DNA from: Phaeoceros laevis | Lineage: Eukaryota; Anthocerotophyta; Anthocerotopsida; Notothyladales | NCBI GenBank assembly: GCA_049999765.1 | Contig: JBNGIQ010007803.1 | Location: forward strand, 1-30,399 | Direction: 5' to 3' | Length of the DNA: 30,399 nt | Shown: one piece after another, positions 27,560-30,399 of the stretch | Layout: each line of letters begins with the position of its first letter | Numbering within the stretch: the stretch's first letter is position 1 | Position numbers and translations under genes: made by a program | Notes under the pieces: model-generated | The model's database searches: none | Told to the model about the DNA's origin: nothing | Seen by the model: only the letters and a program-made list of their open reading frames with translations

Positions 27560-29307
27560 AGCGGGGACGCGGGGACGAGGAGGCCGCTGTTGCCTTCGAG
27601 CGTAATTGGTAGAGAGCAATTGAAGGACTGGTTTGCCTTCCCGCCTACCTGTAATGCCCGACGGCCGTAAACTGGCTTTAGGGCTCATACAACACCTTTT
27701 TTGGTAAAACAGGTGACGAATCGTTTCACTGGCCTGATGAGGAGGCCGCCAGCCATTGGAATTTGCAGGTTAGGGATGCACAACATGAAAAACGTCAAGG
27801 TCCATGCAGGTCGTTGTAGCAGACAAGAGTTTTGTCATTTCGTGTGCTTTGAATGAACACTTCAAATGATGCAAAGGCTGCAGATCGATGAGACCAGGCC
27901 GAGTCTGAGATGAGAATCAACTACACTTGACAGACACTCTTAGCTCGGTTGCTCCAACTAGGGATTACAACACAAGAGACTGATGACAGAGATATGTTCA
28001 TGCTGTTCACTTCCTTTATTGCTCTGTGCGGACTGAACATTGCAGGAAGAATTGAGATCTGTTTGCCCACACTTTTCAAGATCTCTGGTTTTCAAACTCT
28101 GTAGCTTAGAATCAGACTAGGGAAATTGAGGTATGGAAAGTTCTATATGACTCTGTGTGAAGGTTTCCCGAAGCAAGGAGTGCATGCCCACACTCCTGCA
28201 GGTTAGGGGGGGTTTGGTGGTTCGCTGAACTTGTCTGCGCATCTGAACCTGACAGCGCCTATCGCTGCCTAATCAAGTCATGTTCTGGCATTGTTTAAAT
28301 TCTGCCAAGCCATTTGTGTCTTGGGATCTTGTCATTTGAAGCTTAAGGTGCCTGCACACAAGTCCGTGAGGTTTCAAGTGTATACCAGCAAGAAACCAAT
28401 AGGTGCACAAAAGCACATCTTTCTGGTTCGTGTCTGAAGGCTCTCTCGATTCTGCTCAAAGTCTGCCTTACTCTTGTCCCAAATTGTATCAATTACATAG
28501 TAACAAACAATTAGATCAGAGAACTCCCTAAGTATTGCAAATTCTGTCCAGCTCTTCTATAGCTAGTGGGTTTTCATTGGCTGATGGATCGGAGCTAAGC
28601 TTTCTGCACCACCAAATGCTCAACACCAGGTCTCCGACAGATGCCGAATCTGTGGCTCAATCAGAAGATCAAATAAAGAGCCTAGATACTCATATTGCAT
28701 CTGGAAGTTCTTTTAAAAACAACTCGGCCTCGAATCCTATCATCGAGTGGGTTTCTGGAGACGTCTTTTTAGTGCCTAAAGTCTGAAGCACACCCTCACA
28801 AATGGATGTCTCAGCCTCACAGGGCCACAGCCAAAAAAAGAGATCCAAAACAGCGAATTGGCCCATTGCACAGTTGAAGCTGGGTAACATTAACTTGCAA
28901 CTGGACGAAGGGTGATTCGCATTGCTGAAAGAACTCCCAAGTTCACGTTAGCCTACCTGAGGTGCCGCACTTACTGTCCTGGTGCTTTTACTTTCACGGC
29001 TAATTGTCGGTCTACTGTACAGTATTACAATGCAGTCCTGATTCAAAAAGCAGCGTTGACTAGATTATTAGTTCAGACACTTCAGAAGTTGAGATCTTGT
29101 GCTTGATATTGCGAAGCTAAAAATTCTGAGGTTGCTCCTCATGCTGCCGAATGGTAAACGTCCGTGCCTCTGAAAAATTACGGTTCTCTGTCAAACTTGT
29201 GCGAAGTCATGGAGTCAAGCTGAGGGTGACGTCGAAGGAGATATTGGCTCATGGTGACGTGAAGAACTTTGTAGATGAGGTCCTAAATGTCCTGTTCCTA
29301 ATGGATT
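27560..29307. other. Intergenic between BTB gene and SRP54
   Basis: About 1.75 kb holding the 5' flank of the BTB gene (to about 27990, partly shared with array copy 2) and the 3' flank of SRP54. A Ser-rich plus-strand frame at about 28560-28786 (ending SGDVFLVPKV) has no recognisable motif and no good ATG. I see no RNA gene. Confidence 0.45.

Positions 29308-30399
<1,092 letters not shown>

Noticed and set aside
28535-28786. Ser-rich plus-strand open frame
   Set aside because: It has no ATG start and no motif; low-complexity composition can give such a frame by chance.

Overview
The window looks like nuclear DNA of a land plant. The evidence is a eukaryotic cytosolic SRP54, a plant 2-oxoglutarate dioxygenase with two short GT-AG introns, an F-box domain, a plant-type uroporphyrinogen-III-synthase relic, an OSB-type organellar ssDNA-binding motif and a Ty3/gypsy chromovirus. 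Very short introns, fairly high GC and compact genes fit a lycophyte such as Selaginella. That is an inference from style only. Two gaps of exactly 100 N mark this as a draft scaffold.

Layout. Positions 1-6550 hold no gene I can name: two or three unrecognised open frames, an AT-rich stretch near 3.9-4.15 kb with a perfect inverted repeat, and one N gap. Positions 6556-12047 are a full-length but dead chromovirus on the minus strand, with two 264-bp LTRs, a TGCAA target duplication, an initiator-Met primer site, gag, protease, RT, RNase H, integrase and a broken chromodomain. The empty site reads through an open frame, so the insertion may have cut a host exon. Positions 12377-12556 hold three 36-bp repeats running into a long foldback. 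Positions 13225-14845 (minus) encode an apparently intact 460-residue 2OG-Fe(II) dioxygenase in three exons.

Positions 15.8-25 kb are a field of broken genes: an LRR-protein start region (minus), an OSB-like fragment (plus), a HemD-like pseudogene (plus), a near full-length BTB/SPRY-like pseudogene (minus), an N-terminal fragment of the same family (minus), and a truncated F-box frame (plus). An intact BTB/SPRY-like gene follows at 25919-27559 (minus). The three BTB copies and the blocks between them form a local tandem duplication, one unit of which has lost about 1.9 kb. The right edge carries the last 363 codons of SRP54 (minus), running off the window.

The genes do not form a pathway; this is ordinary eukaryotic gene order. 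The region is notable for local duplication and decay next to intact genes. I see no convincing new multi-gene system. The most useful leads are the unmerged contig overlap at 16035-16228, the BTB array, the HemD-like pseudogene broken by a 37-bp duplication, and the foldback at 12.4-12.6 kb.
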